Of a stretch of 14,866 nt of DNA, positions 1-8,155 are shown in pieces. A model generated the notes under the pieces. It ran no database searches, was not told where the DNA came from, and saw nothing but the letters and a program-made list of their open reading frames with translations. Origin of the DNA: an uncultured Clostridium sp. (lineage in GTDB: Bacteria > Bacillota > Clostridia > Christensenellales > Borkfalkiaceae); assembly GCA_900555925.1 (NCBI GenBank), contig USMU01000050.1, forward strand, positions 1 through 14,866, read 5' to 3'. The translations under genes were made by a program, and so were the position numbers. The number at the start of each line of letters is the position of its first letter. Positions within the stretch are counted from its first letter, which is position 1.

Positions 1-285
1 CTGTCCAGCCCGTACGGCGGCGCGGGGGTGTGCCTTTTCGGCGAGCCGCTGTCCAATCTGGACGTGAACCTTCGCTCGAAGATCGTGGAGACGCTCATCA
101 TGCAGTGCGGCGGGGAGCGGCTGTTCATTGTCACCACCCATGAAATCAAGGAGGTGGAGACGCTCATCGACGGATTCTTCATTCTGAAAGACGGCCGCCT
201 CTCCCCCTATTATTCCAGCGAAAAGGTGCGCGAGACCACGGGAAACAGCGTCGCGGAGTTTTACAGGAGGAAAGTCAATGAGTAA
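1..285 (+). CDS. ABC transporter ATP-binding protein, C-terminal part (5' end outside window)
   Basis: This is the last ~94 residues of an ABC ATPase, open to the left edge in frame 1. It would energise transport by the adjacent permease at the inner face of the membrane. Visible elements are the Walker B/D-loop segment (VCLFGEPLSNLD), the H-loop histidine (VTTHEIKEVE) and the usual end (FFILKDGRL). The Walker A and signature motifs lie outside the window. The Walker B block reads CLFGEP where the family has hhhhDEP: the magnesium-coordinating Asp is Gly (codon GGC), while the catalytic Glu is kept. The D-loop SNLD is intact. The stop overlaps the permease start by 8 bp, so the two genes are translationally coupled. 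The ABC assignment is secure; the substrate is unknown. Confidence 0.9.
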   Translation: MSSPYGGAGVCLFGEPLSNLDVNLRSKIVETLIMQCGGERLFIVTTHEIKEVETLIDGFFILKDGRLSPYYSSEKVRETTGNSVAEFYRRKVNE

Positions 286-1093
286 GGACGTATTTTTGTA
301 TGAATTGAAAGCCTACATAAAATTCCCCGTCATACTTTTGGGGATCTGGCTCCTCACGGCGATCGGGTGCGGGATAGCGGTTCCCGTTTCGGGCGACGCG
401 GGCGCGGAAGAGGCTTATGGAATCGTCGACGGTATGGCGCAATTAATTCTATACGCGCTGTTTTTATTCCTTTTCTTTTTCTCCGTATACCGCACGGCCG
501 CATACGACCGCCTGTATGCAAAGGTCAACCGCGATTCGATGGGCGTTTTGGGCGCGCGCATGCTCTGCAATCTCATCTGCATGGGCGGAGTGACGCTCGC
601 GTTCCTGCTCGGCGGGACGATCGTCGACGTATTGTTCAAGGCGAGCCATTCCCTCTATTATACGACAATAGATAAAAGAAATATTTTATTTTCTCTGTAC
701 GGGCGCAACCCGCTGTATTTTCTCTTTTTCCTCTCCACTTCGGCCTCGTCTCTGATCGTCTTTGCCTGCGGAACGGTAATTTTTGAATGTGTGCGGGCGG
801 CAAAGGATTCCTTGGCAAAAGTGGTCGTCGGGATTATCTGTACTCTGATAATGGTGCTTCTCGTCTTTTTTGCCATAGAAGCGATCGACACCTTCCGTCT
901 CTCTCCGACGCTCGGCATGAATGACTTTTTCAATTATCCCATTCCCAGAAATATGGGCTGGGGGAGCTGGGACGGTCCCGTTTATTATATAGCGTGGGAC
1001 ATCTTCAATCTTCCCGAATTGATTTTTGCCGCCGCGTTCATAGCGGCAGCGTTCGTCGCGAATATCGTTTGCAGAAGGAGGGAACACAAATGA
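278..1093 (+). CDS. ABC-2-like membrane permease, 271 aa
   Basis: This is a polytopic membrane protein, most simply the permease partner of the preceding ATPase. Six hydrophobic segments are visible at about residues 16-36, 52-71, 95-119, 146-170, 181-201 and 245-265. A soluble loop lies between the fifth and sixth (about 202-244), and the C-terminus is basic (RRREHK). Six helpers in a half-size subunit fit the ABC-2 exporter fold, but I see no sequence signature that fixes a subfamily. The start follows a good AGGAGG at 263-268 and overlaps the ATPase by 8 bp. Its stop overlaps the next start as ATGA, so the ATPase, permease and LRR protein form one translational unit. The substrate is unknown. 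The partner role is inferred from context and topology. Confidence 0.8.
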   Translation: MSKDVFLYELKAYIKFPVILLGIWLLTAIGCGIAVPVSGDAGAEEAYGIVDGMAQLILYALFLFLFFFSVYRTAAYDRLYAKVNRDSMGVLGARMLCNLICMGGVTLAFLLGGTIVDVLFKASHSLYYTTIDKRNILFSLYGRNPLYFLFFLSTSASSLIVFACGTVIFECVRAAKDSLAKVVVGIICTLIMVLLVFFAIEAIDTFRLSPTLGMNDFFNYPIPRNMGWGSWDGPVYYIAWDIFNLPELIFAAAFIAAAFVANIVCRRREHK

Positions 1094-4000
1094 ACGGATT
1101 AAATAAAGAAAGAAGAAAAGCCGTACTCGGTTTTTGCGTCGTCTGTTTTTTGTTTGCGCTCGTCATTGCCGTGTCGGCTTTGTCGGGAAAATCCCCCAAA
1201 AACAAAATGACGGAGTATTATACGGAGGGGATTCGGGAAATGACCTTCGGAGATCCCGCGGCGTTTTCCGAGCTCTGTCCCGAATTTGCGGATTTTGAAA
1301 AGACCCACTATGCGGGAAAATATACCGAAAGAGAACAACTGTGCAAAGAGCTTTGGGAGGGGGACGATGATTTTTCGAGCGTATTTTCCTATTATACTCC
1401 CTTATTTATCGACGAGACGGGAAAGCTGCATGCGCGGGAGACGGGCTGTTTCACTTTCAGACTTTGCCTCAGCGAACCCTCGGATGACGGCCGCGGCAAG
1501 GAATATACTTTTCAGACAGACATCGCGGTCACGGACAAAAATTACGACGATTATATCCCTTGGACGAACGATTTGAATACGTGGGATCCGTACGGAAAAT
1601 ATATCCTCGCGGAGGACGTCGCTCTGACCGAAAAGTTGAGCGAAGAGATTTATCGGGGAAGCTTCAACGGAATTCTCGTCAATCCCGACGGCCATACGAT
1701 TACGTCGAATTATCAAAGCTCCCTGTTTCAAGAAAACCGCGGGATTATCGACGGGATAAAAGTGAACGGCGACAAGAGCGCGGACGAATTTTCGGCCTTT
1801 GCGATGATAAATAACGGAATTATCCGAAATTGTACTTTTGAAGGAACCGCTCGGGCGATAATGGCAAACGACTCCAATGTGCGCGTCCTTTCCTCCGAAA
1901 AAGGTTTTTGTTACGGAAATACGGTGAAGTGCACGCTGTATACGGACTGCAATGACGCCTGCGTATTTTATTTCCGAGACGAAGGCCGAGGCTGGGATAA
2001 CGACGTTTACATCGACTGCTACTGGGATATAGATACCATAAACTGCGCGGGGCGGAATCTCGTCGTCAATCCCTTTGACGAGGCAGACGACCAAAACGGG
2101 AAGAACGGAAACGATCTCTATTCGCTGTCGGGCGAATGGATCGACGACGCCGAACGGATGAAAATAGAGGTGGAGGGAAAGGTTAACGCCTATATTCCCA
2201 AGGGCGGACAAATCGACCTCCAATCGTATTCCGAACAGATTTTGGGGAATCAGAATTATTTGAAGGTGTCCTATTGGCTGTTGAACGGCGAACGCGTGGA
2301 CACGCTGACGGATTACAGAGTAGAGACGCCCGTATCTTTGACGCCCGTGATCAAATACAGAAAGACGGAGTTTTTTTACGAAACCCGAACCGACAGGGAG
2401 GGAAATGAGTTCGACGTCGTCACGGGATTTAATTGTGCGGACGAGGAAATCATTCTGCCCGATACCGCGGACGGATTTTCCGCAGAGATTTTCGATACGC
2501 TCCTGACGGACGAATATCAGGTGCTTCCCAAAAAACTCCGTTTCCCCCGCGAAGCCAGGGCGTTGGATTCCGAAATTCTGACTTCGAACGGAATAACCGC
2601 GCTCCACGCCGTCGAGCGGGTAGAGGTGGAAACGGGAAATCCCAGCTTGTTCCTTCTCGAAGACAACTTATATACGGCGGACGGAAAAAAACTGCTCGCG
2701 CATTTCGGCCAAGAGGACGAGACGAAATTTACCGCCCGCGCTTCCGTCGAGGAAATCGGATACAATGCCTTCGCGCCCGATAACGGGATAGAAATTTTTC
2801 ACGTGGAAAACGTTTCGAGGTTCAGCTCCGCCGCCTTTGTCGGCTGTAAGTCGCTCAGCGAAATCTATTTCGGACGCTCCGTCTTAAATTCCTCGAACCA
2901 ATACTCTGCGTCCCTCGTCTATACGCTTCTTTCCGGATCGCCGAATGTCCGTCGGGTGGAAATCGACGGGGCGAACCCCGATTGTTACGTGAAGGATTCT
3001 GCGGTCATCGACCGCCGCACGGCGTCGCTGATTTACTATCCGCGGTCCGTCGTAGGCACGGTGACTCTTCCCGAAGGGATCAAGCTCATAGAAAACACCT
3101 GTATGCAGTATTGCTCCATGGAAAAGCTCGTGCTGCCCGACTCCCTCCTCGAATTCGAAGAAAATGCCGTCATTTATTGTCCAAAGCTGCGGGAAATCGT
3201 TTTCGGAGCGTGCCGCGTGACGATTGTGGCCGAGCCCGACGACAGAGCGCCCGAAGATTTTCCCGCCCTCGAAAGCGTCGTGTTCGAAGGAACGGAGCAC
3301 CTTTCCTGTACCGAAATCGCCTTTACGGGCGCAAATCTGAAATGTATCTCCCTGCCCGCGGCTCTGCAATCCGGGGAGCCGTTCTTCGACTGCGCACTGT
3401 ATCAGACGGAGGAGGGCTGCGCCTTCGAGGCGAGGGAGGGCGTCCTCTATCTCGGCAGAGAGCTCGTGTCCTATCCCGTCCGCAAGGCGAATTTGTCCTT
3501 CGAGGTGCTGAGCGGAGTCGAGACCATCGGTAAAAAGGCGTTTTACCGCTGCGAAAATCTGACGGAAATCGTCCTGCCCGACGGCTTGACCTGCATAGGC
3601 GAAAGCGCTTTTGCGGAATGTGACGCTCTGACGAGCGTCGAAATCGGAACCGATTTGTCGGAGATCGCCTCCCATGCCTTTGCGGACTGCGGCAATCTGA
3701 AAAGCGTGACGATCGCGCCGACGGAAACGGGAATCGCGCTCGGCGAATATGCTTTTTCCGACTGTAAAAATCTCATTCGGCTGGAACAGGAAAATTACTT
3801 CGTCTCGCTCGGCGACAGTGCTTTTTCGGGAACGGGATTTACGGACTTTACGATAGGCTCGAACGTGAAGGAAATGGGCGCTTACTGTTTTTCGGGCGCT
3901 GCCGTCAGAACCGTGACGATAGAGAGCGAAGCGATTACTTCTCTCCCCTACGGCTGTTTTTTGAACAGCGCGCTCGAACGCATAGACCTCGGTTTGGTCA

Positions 4001-5076
4001 CGGAAATAGACGATTACGTATTTTCGGGCTGCGGAAAATTGACCGATATAGATTTTACCTTTATTCAAAGTATCGGAGCCTCCTCGTTCAGCGGCACGGC
4101 CGTCGAAAAGGTGGAAAACGAATATCTGACTTCCGTCCCCGCAAATGCGTTTAAGGATTGTCCGAATCTGACGGAAGCAAAGCTGTTTAATGTCGATACG
4201 GTCGAGTGGTATGCTTTTGATGGCTGTGAAAATCTTTCTTTGTTCGTCAGTCAGCCACTCGTTTCGGTGGGAGTGTACGGATTTGCCGAGTGCAATCTTT
4301 CTTCCGTTTCGTTTTCCTCCGCGCAGAACGTTTTGGTGGGGAACTGCGGATTTTACGGAAACACTTCCCTTACGGAGTTACATTTTTCTGCCGGGGCGGA
4401 TATAAGGTACCGCGCCTTTTCGCATTGTGAAAAGCTGCATTCCGTAAAGGTGCAGGGCGGTGCTAAAATCGGGGAAGCCGCCTTTGACAATTGTCTCGAA
4501 TTTGAAAATTTGGAAATCTCCGGCGGGGCGACGATAGAGACGGGGGCATTTTCGAGCCCGTATTTCGATTTGGCAGCGCCGAAAGCGTTGACGATTTCGG
4601 GCGGCGCGGAAATCGCGGAAGGGGCGTTCGAGAACGGCACGGGGCTCGAAACGCTGAAAATCTACGGGGATGCGAACATCGGTTTCGAGGCGTTCAAAAA
4701 TTGTTCCACGCTCAGAGAAGTAGAGATAGAAGGAAGCGTGAAAATGGGAGAAGGCGCCTTTTCGAGATGTCCCGAACTGAAAGCCGTGAAATTTTCGGGC
4801 GATACCGTAATTTTGGCGGACTATGCTTTTGAAAGCTGTCCGTCCTTGGAAAAAGTGGAAATTTCCGCTTCCGAGGGACGCATTTCCTTTACCGCTTTTT
4901 CGGGGCCGACACAGACGATCGAGGTGTATCTCAATTCGGGAAAGGATTACGAATGGGAAGGGAGAGTCGCCGAAAATATCGTGTTATATGTTCCCAAGGA
5001 GTTGATGGAATATATTCTCGAATGGTGGCAGGTAGACGAGGAACAGGTCGTCGAGTACGATTTTGCTGCCGTATAA
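1090..5076 (+). CDS. Membrane-anchored BspA-like leucine-rich-repeat (LRR_5) surface protein, 1328 aa
   Basis: This is a large extracytoplasmic protein. Residues ~11-31 form one hydrophobic segment after a basic N-terminus (NKERRK), with no lipobox cysteine at the right place, so it is probably a signal anchor or uncleaved signal. Residues ~40-540 are a unique region I do not recognise. From ~550 to ~1260 there are roughly 25-30 LRR_5 units of 20-25 residues with the pattern IG..AF..C..L..V.I (for example IGESAFAECDALTSVEI). The last ~70 residues leave the repeat pattern. LRR_5 (BspA/Treponema-type) proteins are usually surface adhesion or binding proteins. The start at 1090 is chosen over an upstream in-frame start at 994 because AAGGAGGG (1075-1082) sits 7 nt before it and it overlaps the permease stop as ATGA. 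Being in an ABC transporter operon is unusual and suggests a joint role. The ligand is unknown. Confidence 0.9.
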   Translation: MNGLNKERRKAVLGFCVVCFLFALVIAVSALSGKSPKNKMTEYYTEGIREMTFGDPAAFSELCPEFADFEKTHYAGKYTEREQLCKELWEGDDDFSSVFSYYTPLFIDETGKLHARETGCFTFRLCLSEPSDDGRGKEYTFQTDIAVTDKNYDDYIPWTNDLNTWDPYGKYILAEDVALTEKLSEEIYRGSFNGILVNPDGHTITSNYQSSLFQENRGIIDGIKVNGDKSADEFSAFAMINNGIIRNCTFEGTARAIMANDSNVRVLSSEKGFCYGNTVKCTLYTDCNDACVFYFRDEGRGWDNDVYIDCYWDIDTINCAGRNLVVNPFDEADDQNGKNGNDLYSLSGEWIDDAERMKIEVEGKVNAYIPKGGQIDLQSYSEQILGNQNYLKVSYWLLNGERVDTLTDYRVETPVSLTPVIKYRKTEFFYETRTDREGNEFDVVTGFNCADEEIILPDTADGFSAEIFDTLLTDEYQVLPKKLRFPREARALDSEILTSNGITALHAVERVEVETGNPSLFLLEDNLYTADGKKLLAHFGQEDETKFTARASVEEIGYNAFAPDNGIEIFHVENVSRFSSAAFVGCKSLSEIYFGRSVLNSSNQYSASLVYTLLSGSPNVRRVEIDGANPDCYVKDSAVIDRRTASLIYYPRSVVGTVTLPEGIKLIENTCMQYCSMEKLVLPDSLLEFEENAVIYCPKLREIVFGACRVTIVAEPDDRAPEDFPALESVVFEGTEHLSCTEIAFTGANLKCISLPAALQSGEPFFDCALYQTEEGCAFEAREGVLYLGRELVSYPVRKANLSFEVLSGVETIGKKAFYRCENLTEIVLPDGLTCIGESAFAECDALTSVEIGTDLSEIASHAFADCGNLKSVTIAPTETGIALGEYAFSDCKNLIRLEQENYFVSLGDSAFSGTGFTDFTIGSNVKEMGAYCFSGAAVRTVTIESEAITSLPYGCFLNSALERIDLGLVTEIDDYVFSGCGKLTDIDFTFIQSIGASSFSGTAVEKVENEYLTSVPANAFKDCPNLTEAKLFNVDTVEWYAFDGCENLSLFVSQPLVSVGVYGFAECNLSSVSFSSAQNVLVGNCGFYGNTSLTELHFSAGADIRYRAFSHCEKLHSVKVQGGAKIGEAAFDNCLEFENLEISGGATIETGAFSSPYFDLAAPKALTISGGAEIAEGAFENGTGLETLKIYGDANIGFEAFKNCSTLREVEIEGSVKMGEGAFSRCPELKAVKFSGDTVILADYAFESCPSLEKVEISASEGRISFTAFSGPTQTIEVYLNSGKDYEWEGRVAENIVLYVPKELMEYILEWWQVDEEQVVEYDFAAV

Positions 5077-5117
5077 TATCGCTTATCCGTTGAGAGGGTA
5101 TGAGTTTATATAAAGGG

Positions 5118-5156
5118 AACGGCTTTGTTCTTGCGGACAAAGCCGTTTCTTTTTTT
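5118..5156 (+). terminator. Intrinsic terminator after the LRR operon
   Basis: A perfect 11-bp stem is formed by AACGGCTTTGT (5118-5128) and ACAAAGCCGTT (5137-5147), with an 8-nt loop. A T-rich tract follows at 5148-5156. It ends the ABC/LRR operon and rules out a start for the next gene upstream of about 5157. Confidence 0.92.
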
Positions 5157-5199
5157 CGAGCGAGGCATATTCTTCCCGAAAAACGCCCATTCTGTATCT

Positions 5200-5979
5200 A
5201 TGGAGAAAAAATTCAGGCTGTTGAAGGCGGAAGAAATCGAAATCAAAATCAAACAAGCGACGGAAAAGGGCGTGGTGGCGCTCGTCTATAAGACCTCGCG
5301 GGTAGACATGGACATACTCGACGAAACGGTGGGTGCGGAAAATTGGGCGGACGACTACAAAGAGATCCACGGCAATCTCTATTGCGGGATCGGGATACGT
5401 CCCGCTCCGAACGAACCGTTCGTGTGGAAATGGGACTGCGGCGTGGAGAGCCGCGAGGACGCGGGAAACGAAAAGAAGGGAGAGGCCTCCGACGCGTTCA
5501 AACGCGCGGGCGTAAAATGGGGAATCGGGCGGGAGCTGTATACCGCTCCATTCATTTTTTTGAACGTACCTACGCAGAAGAACGGAACGGGGTATCGCCC
5601 CGCAAATCCGTATGCGAAATACGACGTCGCGGAAGTGGAATACGATAACGCCCGGAGAATCCGTCGCCTCGTCGTCGTGGACGAACGGGGAAAGACGGTA
5701 TTTTCCTATCCGCGTGAGACAGGGAAGGGCCGAACGGAGGATAAGGGCTGTATCGGCTGTTCGTTGAAGGCGGAAGATTGGGAAAAAATCGGGTATACGG
5801 AAGAACAGCTCGAAGAAGTGGTCGTCAAGATGACGGGCAAAAAAATATCGGAGCTGGACGAGCGGGAATGTGACCGTTTAAGGGACTGGATAGACAAGGT
5901 ATACGAGAAGCGGCTCTCGGAGCAAAGGCCGTCGCCCTCAAAAAAGAGCGTAACGCGGAAGTCAAAGCAGGGAAGTTGA
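5200..5979 (+). CDS. Rad52/Rad22-family (Sak-type) single-strand annealing protein, 259 aa
   Basis: Proteins of this family bind single-stranded DNA and anneal complementary strands in RecA-independent recombination and repair. In bacteria most relatives are phage Sak-type recombinases. The conserved core is clear: VGAENWADDYKEIHGNLYCG near residues 45-65, WKWDCGVES, and GEASDAFKRAGVKWGIGREL at ~94-113. The C-terminal ~80 residues hold a cysteine pair (GCIGC), a helical segment (EEQLEEVVVKMTGKKISELD) that looks like a small C-terminal module, and a Lys/Ser-rich tail. An upstream in-frame TTG (5125) lies inside the preceding terminator, so the ATG at 5200 is chosen. No clear Shine-Dalgarno site precedes it and I see no convincing promoter, so expression may be weak, leaderless or dependent on readthrough. 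No phage genes flank it. Family assignment is firm; the in vivo role is inferred. Confidence 0.85.
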   Translation: MEKKFRLLKAEEIEIKIKQATEKGVVALVYKTSRVDMDILDETVGAENWADDYKEIHGNLYCGIGIRPAPNEPFVWKWDCGVESREDAGNEKKGEASDAFKRAGVKWGIGRELYTAPFIFLNVPTQKNGTGYRPANPYAKYDVAEVEYDNARRIRRLVVVDERGKTVFSYPRETGKGRTEDKGCIGCSLKAEDWEKIGYTEEQLEEVVVKMTGKKISELDERECDRLRDWIDKVYEKRLSEQRPSPSKKSVTRKSKQGS

Positions 5980-5998
5980 AGAAAATTTTATGAAATAA

Positions 5999-6033
5999 CC
6001 CGTCGGACGATTGTTTCGGCGGGATTTTTGTTG
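5999..6033 (+). terminator. Intrinsic terminator after the Rad52-like gene
   Basis: CCCGTCG (5999-6005) pairs with CGGCGGG (6017-6023) as a 7-bp stem with one G-T pair and an 11-nt loop. ATTTTTGTTGT follows. It starts 19 bp after the stop codon. Its loop contains the -35 element of the next promoter. Confidence 0.75.
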
Positions 6034-6039
6034 TATAAT
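6011..6039 (+). promoter_or_regulatory. Sigma-A-type promoter for the M28 peptidase gene
   Basis: The -10 element TATAAT (6034-6039) is a perfect match. With a 17-bp spacer the -35 is TTGTTT (6011-6016), a partial match, lying in the loop of the preceding terminator. The predicted transcription start is about 6046, giving a 5' leader of about 64 nt to the chosen start. Confidence 0.65.
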
Positions 6040-6054
6040 ATAGACGGCTTGCTT

Positions 6055-6079
6055 TTCTCCGCGGCGTTTCCGCGGAGAA
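6055..6079 (+). other. GC-rich hairpin in the M28 peptidase leader
   Basis: TTCTCCGCGG (6055-6064) and CCGCGGAGAA (6070-6079) form a perfect 10-bp stem with a 5-nt loop. It has no T-run, so it is not a terminator. It lies between the predicted transcription start and the Shine-Dalgarno site and would hide the weak GGAGAAG (6074-6080) in front of the ATG at 6089. That favours initiation at the later TTG. A role in mRNA stability or translation control is inference. Confidence 0.6.
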
Positions 6080-6109
6080 GCAAAGAGCATGAAAAAAGGA
6101 GGCAGAGGA

Positions 6110-8089
6110 TTGAACAGGAAGATTTACGAAGAATTTGCGGCAGGAGTGGACTGCGGATATTCTTATAGATTTGCGAAGAAGATGGAAGAAAATGCGAGCA
6201 ATCCGAAGCTGGGATATCGCACGGCCTGTTCGGACGCAGAGCTCGCCACGGCCGAACTCATAGCGGAAGAGATGCGGAAAATCGGATTGACGAACGTGAC
6301 GAAGGACAGGATTTCCGTGGACGGCTGGGAGTTTACGCGGGCGGACATGCGGTTTACGGACGGGAGGGGCGAGGAGCACCTCTTTACGCTCGGCGCCTAT
6401 CAGACGAATTTCGATACCGAGGGCGAACGGGAGTTTTCCGTCGTCTATGTCGGGAAGGGCCGCGCAAAGGACTATGAGGGCAAAGACGTCACGGATAAGC
6501 TCGTCCTCGCGGACATCGATCAGCGCAACGAATGGTGGATCAGCTATCCCGTCTATCAGGCGTACTTAAAGGGCGCGGCGGCGTTTATCGCAATCCAGAG
6601 CGGCGGTTACGGAGAAATCAGCGACATAGCGCTCAACGCGCAGGACATCGGCGGTCCCGATTACGCGCCCGCGTTCTCCATTTCCCGCCGCGACGCGGAA
6701 CTGCTCAAATGGGAGATCGCGCAGAACGGCGAAGCCCGCGTCGTATTCGACGCGAAATCCGAAGTTTGGAGAAACGGGACGACCTATAACGTCTGGGGCG
6801 AAATCGAAGGCGAAGACAAGGATTCCGCAGTGCTCCTTTCCGCGCATTTCGATTCCTATTTTTCGGGCTTTCAGGACGATAATTCCGCGATAGCGATGAT
6901 GCTCTCCATCGCCCGCACGCTGAAAAAGACGGGCTATCGCCCTAAACATACCCTGCGTTTTTGCGCTTTTGCGGCGGAGGAATGGGGCGTGGTCAATTCC
7001 AAATACGATTGGTCGAGCGGAGCCTATGCGCAGCTTTTCCGCACCCGGCCCGAATGGCGTGGCACGACCCGCGCCGCTTTGAATTTTGAGCTTCCCGCCT
7101 GCCGCTACGGGGAATACGACGCCGTTCACTGCGTCTACGAGTACAATCGTTTCTTTCGAGAGAGCATGGAGGAGTTTCCGCTCGAAAGAGACGTGTTTCC
7201 CGAGGGCGTGCGCGTGTTCTCCCCCGTGGAGACTTGGTCGGACGATTTTACTTTGGCCGTTTCGGGAATCCCGTCCTCGGTCAACGATTTTTCCGATTCG
7301 GAGTTTATGACCACCACGTATCATTCTCAGTTCGACAACGACGAAAATTATGACGAGGACGTATATCGTTTTCATCACGTCCTGTACGGCTGTCTCGCCG
7401 TCGCGCTGGATGCTCGGACGCTGCCCCCGCTCGATTTTTCCGCGCGGTTCAAGGCCTTGAAGGAGTCCCTAAGGAAGGGTGATGTGGACGATTTGCGCGA
7501 GCTGTTTGCAAAAGCCGAGGAGGTCGGGACGGGAATTTACGAAAAAATTCAGAATCTCGGCGAAGGGGAGTGTGCAAAAGCGGAAGGATTTTCCTCAGAA
7601 CTTCTGGAAATTTTCCGCCTTTGCGAGGACGCATTCGTGCGGTTGAACTGGGACGACGAAGTGAAATTCCCCCATGAGATTTTTAAGGAGAATATCCGCC
7701 GTTTGCAGCGCGCTTCGGAATTGTTCGGGGAGGGAAAGGCTTCCCGCGCCCTGTCGGAGCTCTATGCGATAGACAATAACCGATACGCTTTCGGATTTGA
7801 AAAAGCGGTGTTCACTTATTTCACGCAGTACGTTCTCGAACAGCCCCCCGCGCGGCTGCAATGGGGCGCGGGACGGGTAATCTGCCACGAGAGCCTGTTC
7901 GAGCTCATAGACGGCGCACTCGCCGCCCATAGGCGCGGGGAGACGGATTTTTCGGAAGAAGCGCGGGAATGTCTCGCCGTATCCGCACGATTGGAGGAAC
8001 GGCTTCGCTCGGTGTTAGAGGAAGAGGAGCTCGCCGCGGAAAAAATTTTGATTCGGCTTAGAGCATTGTCAAAAAAGCTCGGCGCATAG
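6110..8089 (+). CDS. M28-family zinc peptidase (aminopeptidase-like) with C-terminal extension, 659 aa
   Basis: M28 peptidases are two-zinc exopeptidases that usually remove N-terminal residues. The expected ligands line up, numbered from the TTG: His246 in AHFDS, Asp257 in DDNSA, Glu290 (general base) and Glu291 in FAAEEWG, Glu327 in NFEL where many members have Asp, and His405 in YHSQFDN. A PA-like insert (about 125-190) precedes the catalytic core. After residue ~430 there is a Glu/Lys-rich helical C-terminal region of ~230 residues that I do not recognise. There is no signal peptide, so it is probably cytoplasmic, unlike many M28 enzymes. The TTG start is preferred because AAAGGAGG (6095-6102) lies 7 nt upstream. 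The alternative ATG at 6089 adds seven residues that are simply the translated Shine-Dalgarno region. It appears monocistronic. Confidence 0.85.
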   Translation: MNRKIYEEFAAGVDCGYSYRFAKKMEENASNPKLGYRTACSDAELATAELIAEEMRKIGLTNVTKDRISVDGWEFTRADMRFTDGRGEEHLFTLGAYQTNFDTEGEREFSVVYVGKGRAKDYEGKDVTDKLVLADIDQRNEWWISYPVYQAYLKGAAAFIAIQSGGYGEISDIALNAQDIGGPDYAPAFSISRRDAELLKWEIAQNGEARVVFDAKSEVWRNGTTYNVWGEIEGEDKDSAVLLSAHFDSYFSGFQDDNSAIAMMLSIARTLKKTGYRPKHTLRFCAFAAEEWGVVNSKYDWSSGAYAQLFRTRPEWRGTTRAALNFELPACRYGEYDAVHCVYEYNRFFRESMEEFPLERDVFPEGVRVFSPVETWSDDFTLAVSGIPSSVNDFSDSEFMTTTYHSQFDNDENYDEDVYRFHHVLYGCLAVALDARTLPPLDFSARFKALKESLRKGDVDDLRELFAKAEEVGTGIYEKIQNLGEGECAKAEGFSSELLEIFRLCEDAFVRLNWDDEVKFPHEIFKENIRRLQRASELFGEGKASRALSELYAIDNNRYAFGFEKAVFTYFTQYVLEQPPARLQWGAGRVICHESLFELIDGALAAHRRGETDFSEEARECLAVSARLEERLRSVLEEEELAAEKILIRLRALSKKLGA

Positions 8090-8099
8090 GAAAAAACTC

Positions 8100-8128
8100 T
8101 TGACACAGAGCGCTTTTTCTGTTACAAT
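8100..8128 (+). promoter_or_regulatory. Consensus sigma-A promoter for the ABC-F gene
   Basis: TTGACA (8100-8105), a 17-bp spacer and TACAAT (8123-8128). The predicted start is about 8135, some 215 nt ahead of the ABC-F ATG, so transcripts begin with a long leader that contains a terminator. Confidence 0.88.
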
Positions 8129-8155
8129 AGAGAAAATCATGTCGGAGGGAAAGGA

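Noticed and set aside
994..1089. Upstream start for the LRR protein
   Set aside because: This segment lies within the permease gene in another frame; the ATGA overlap and AAGGAGGG site support 1090.
1402..4068. Long minus-strand open frames (up to about 400 codons) opposite the LRR gene
   Set aside because: Their translations are low-complexity, Arg/His/Gly-rich and domain-free, as expected for the antisense of a GC-rich coding repeat gene.
5125..5199. N-terminal extension of the Rad52-like protein from TTG 5125
   Set aside because: It starts inside the stem of the terminator at 5118-5156 and encodes a hydrophobic stretch derived from the U-tract; homologous sequence begins after ATG 5200.
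6566..7378. Minus-strand 270-codon frame opposite the M28 peptidase
   Set aside because: No recognisable domain and no Shine-Dalgarno support; the plus strand encodes complete M28 zinc ligands.
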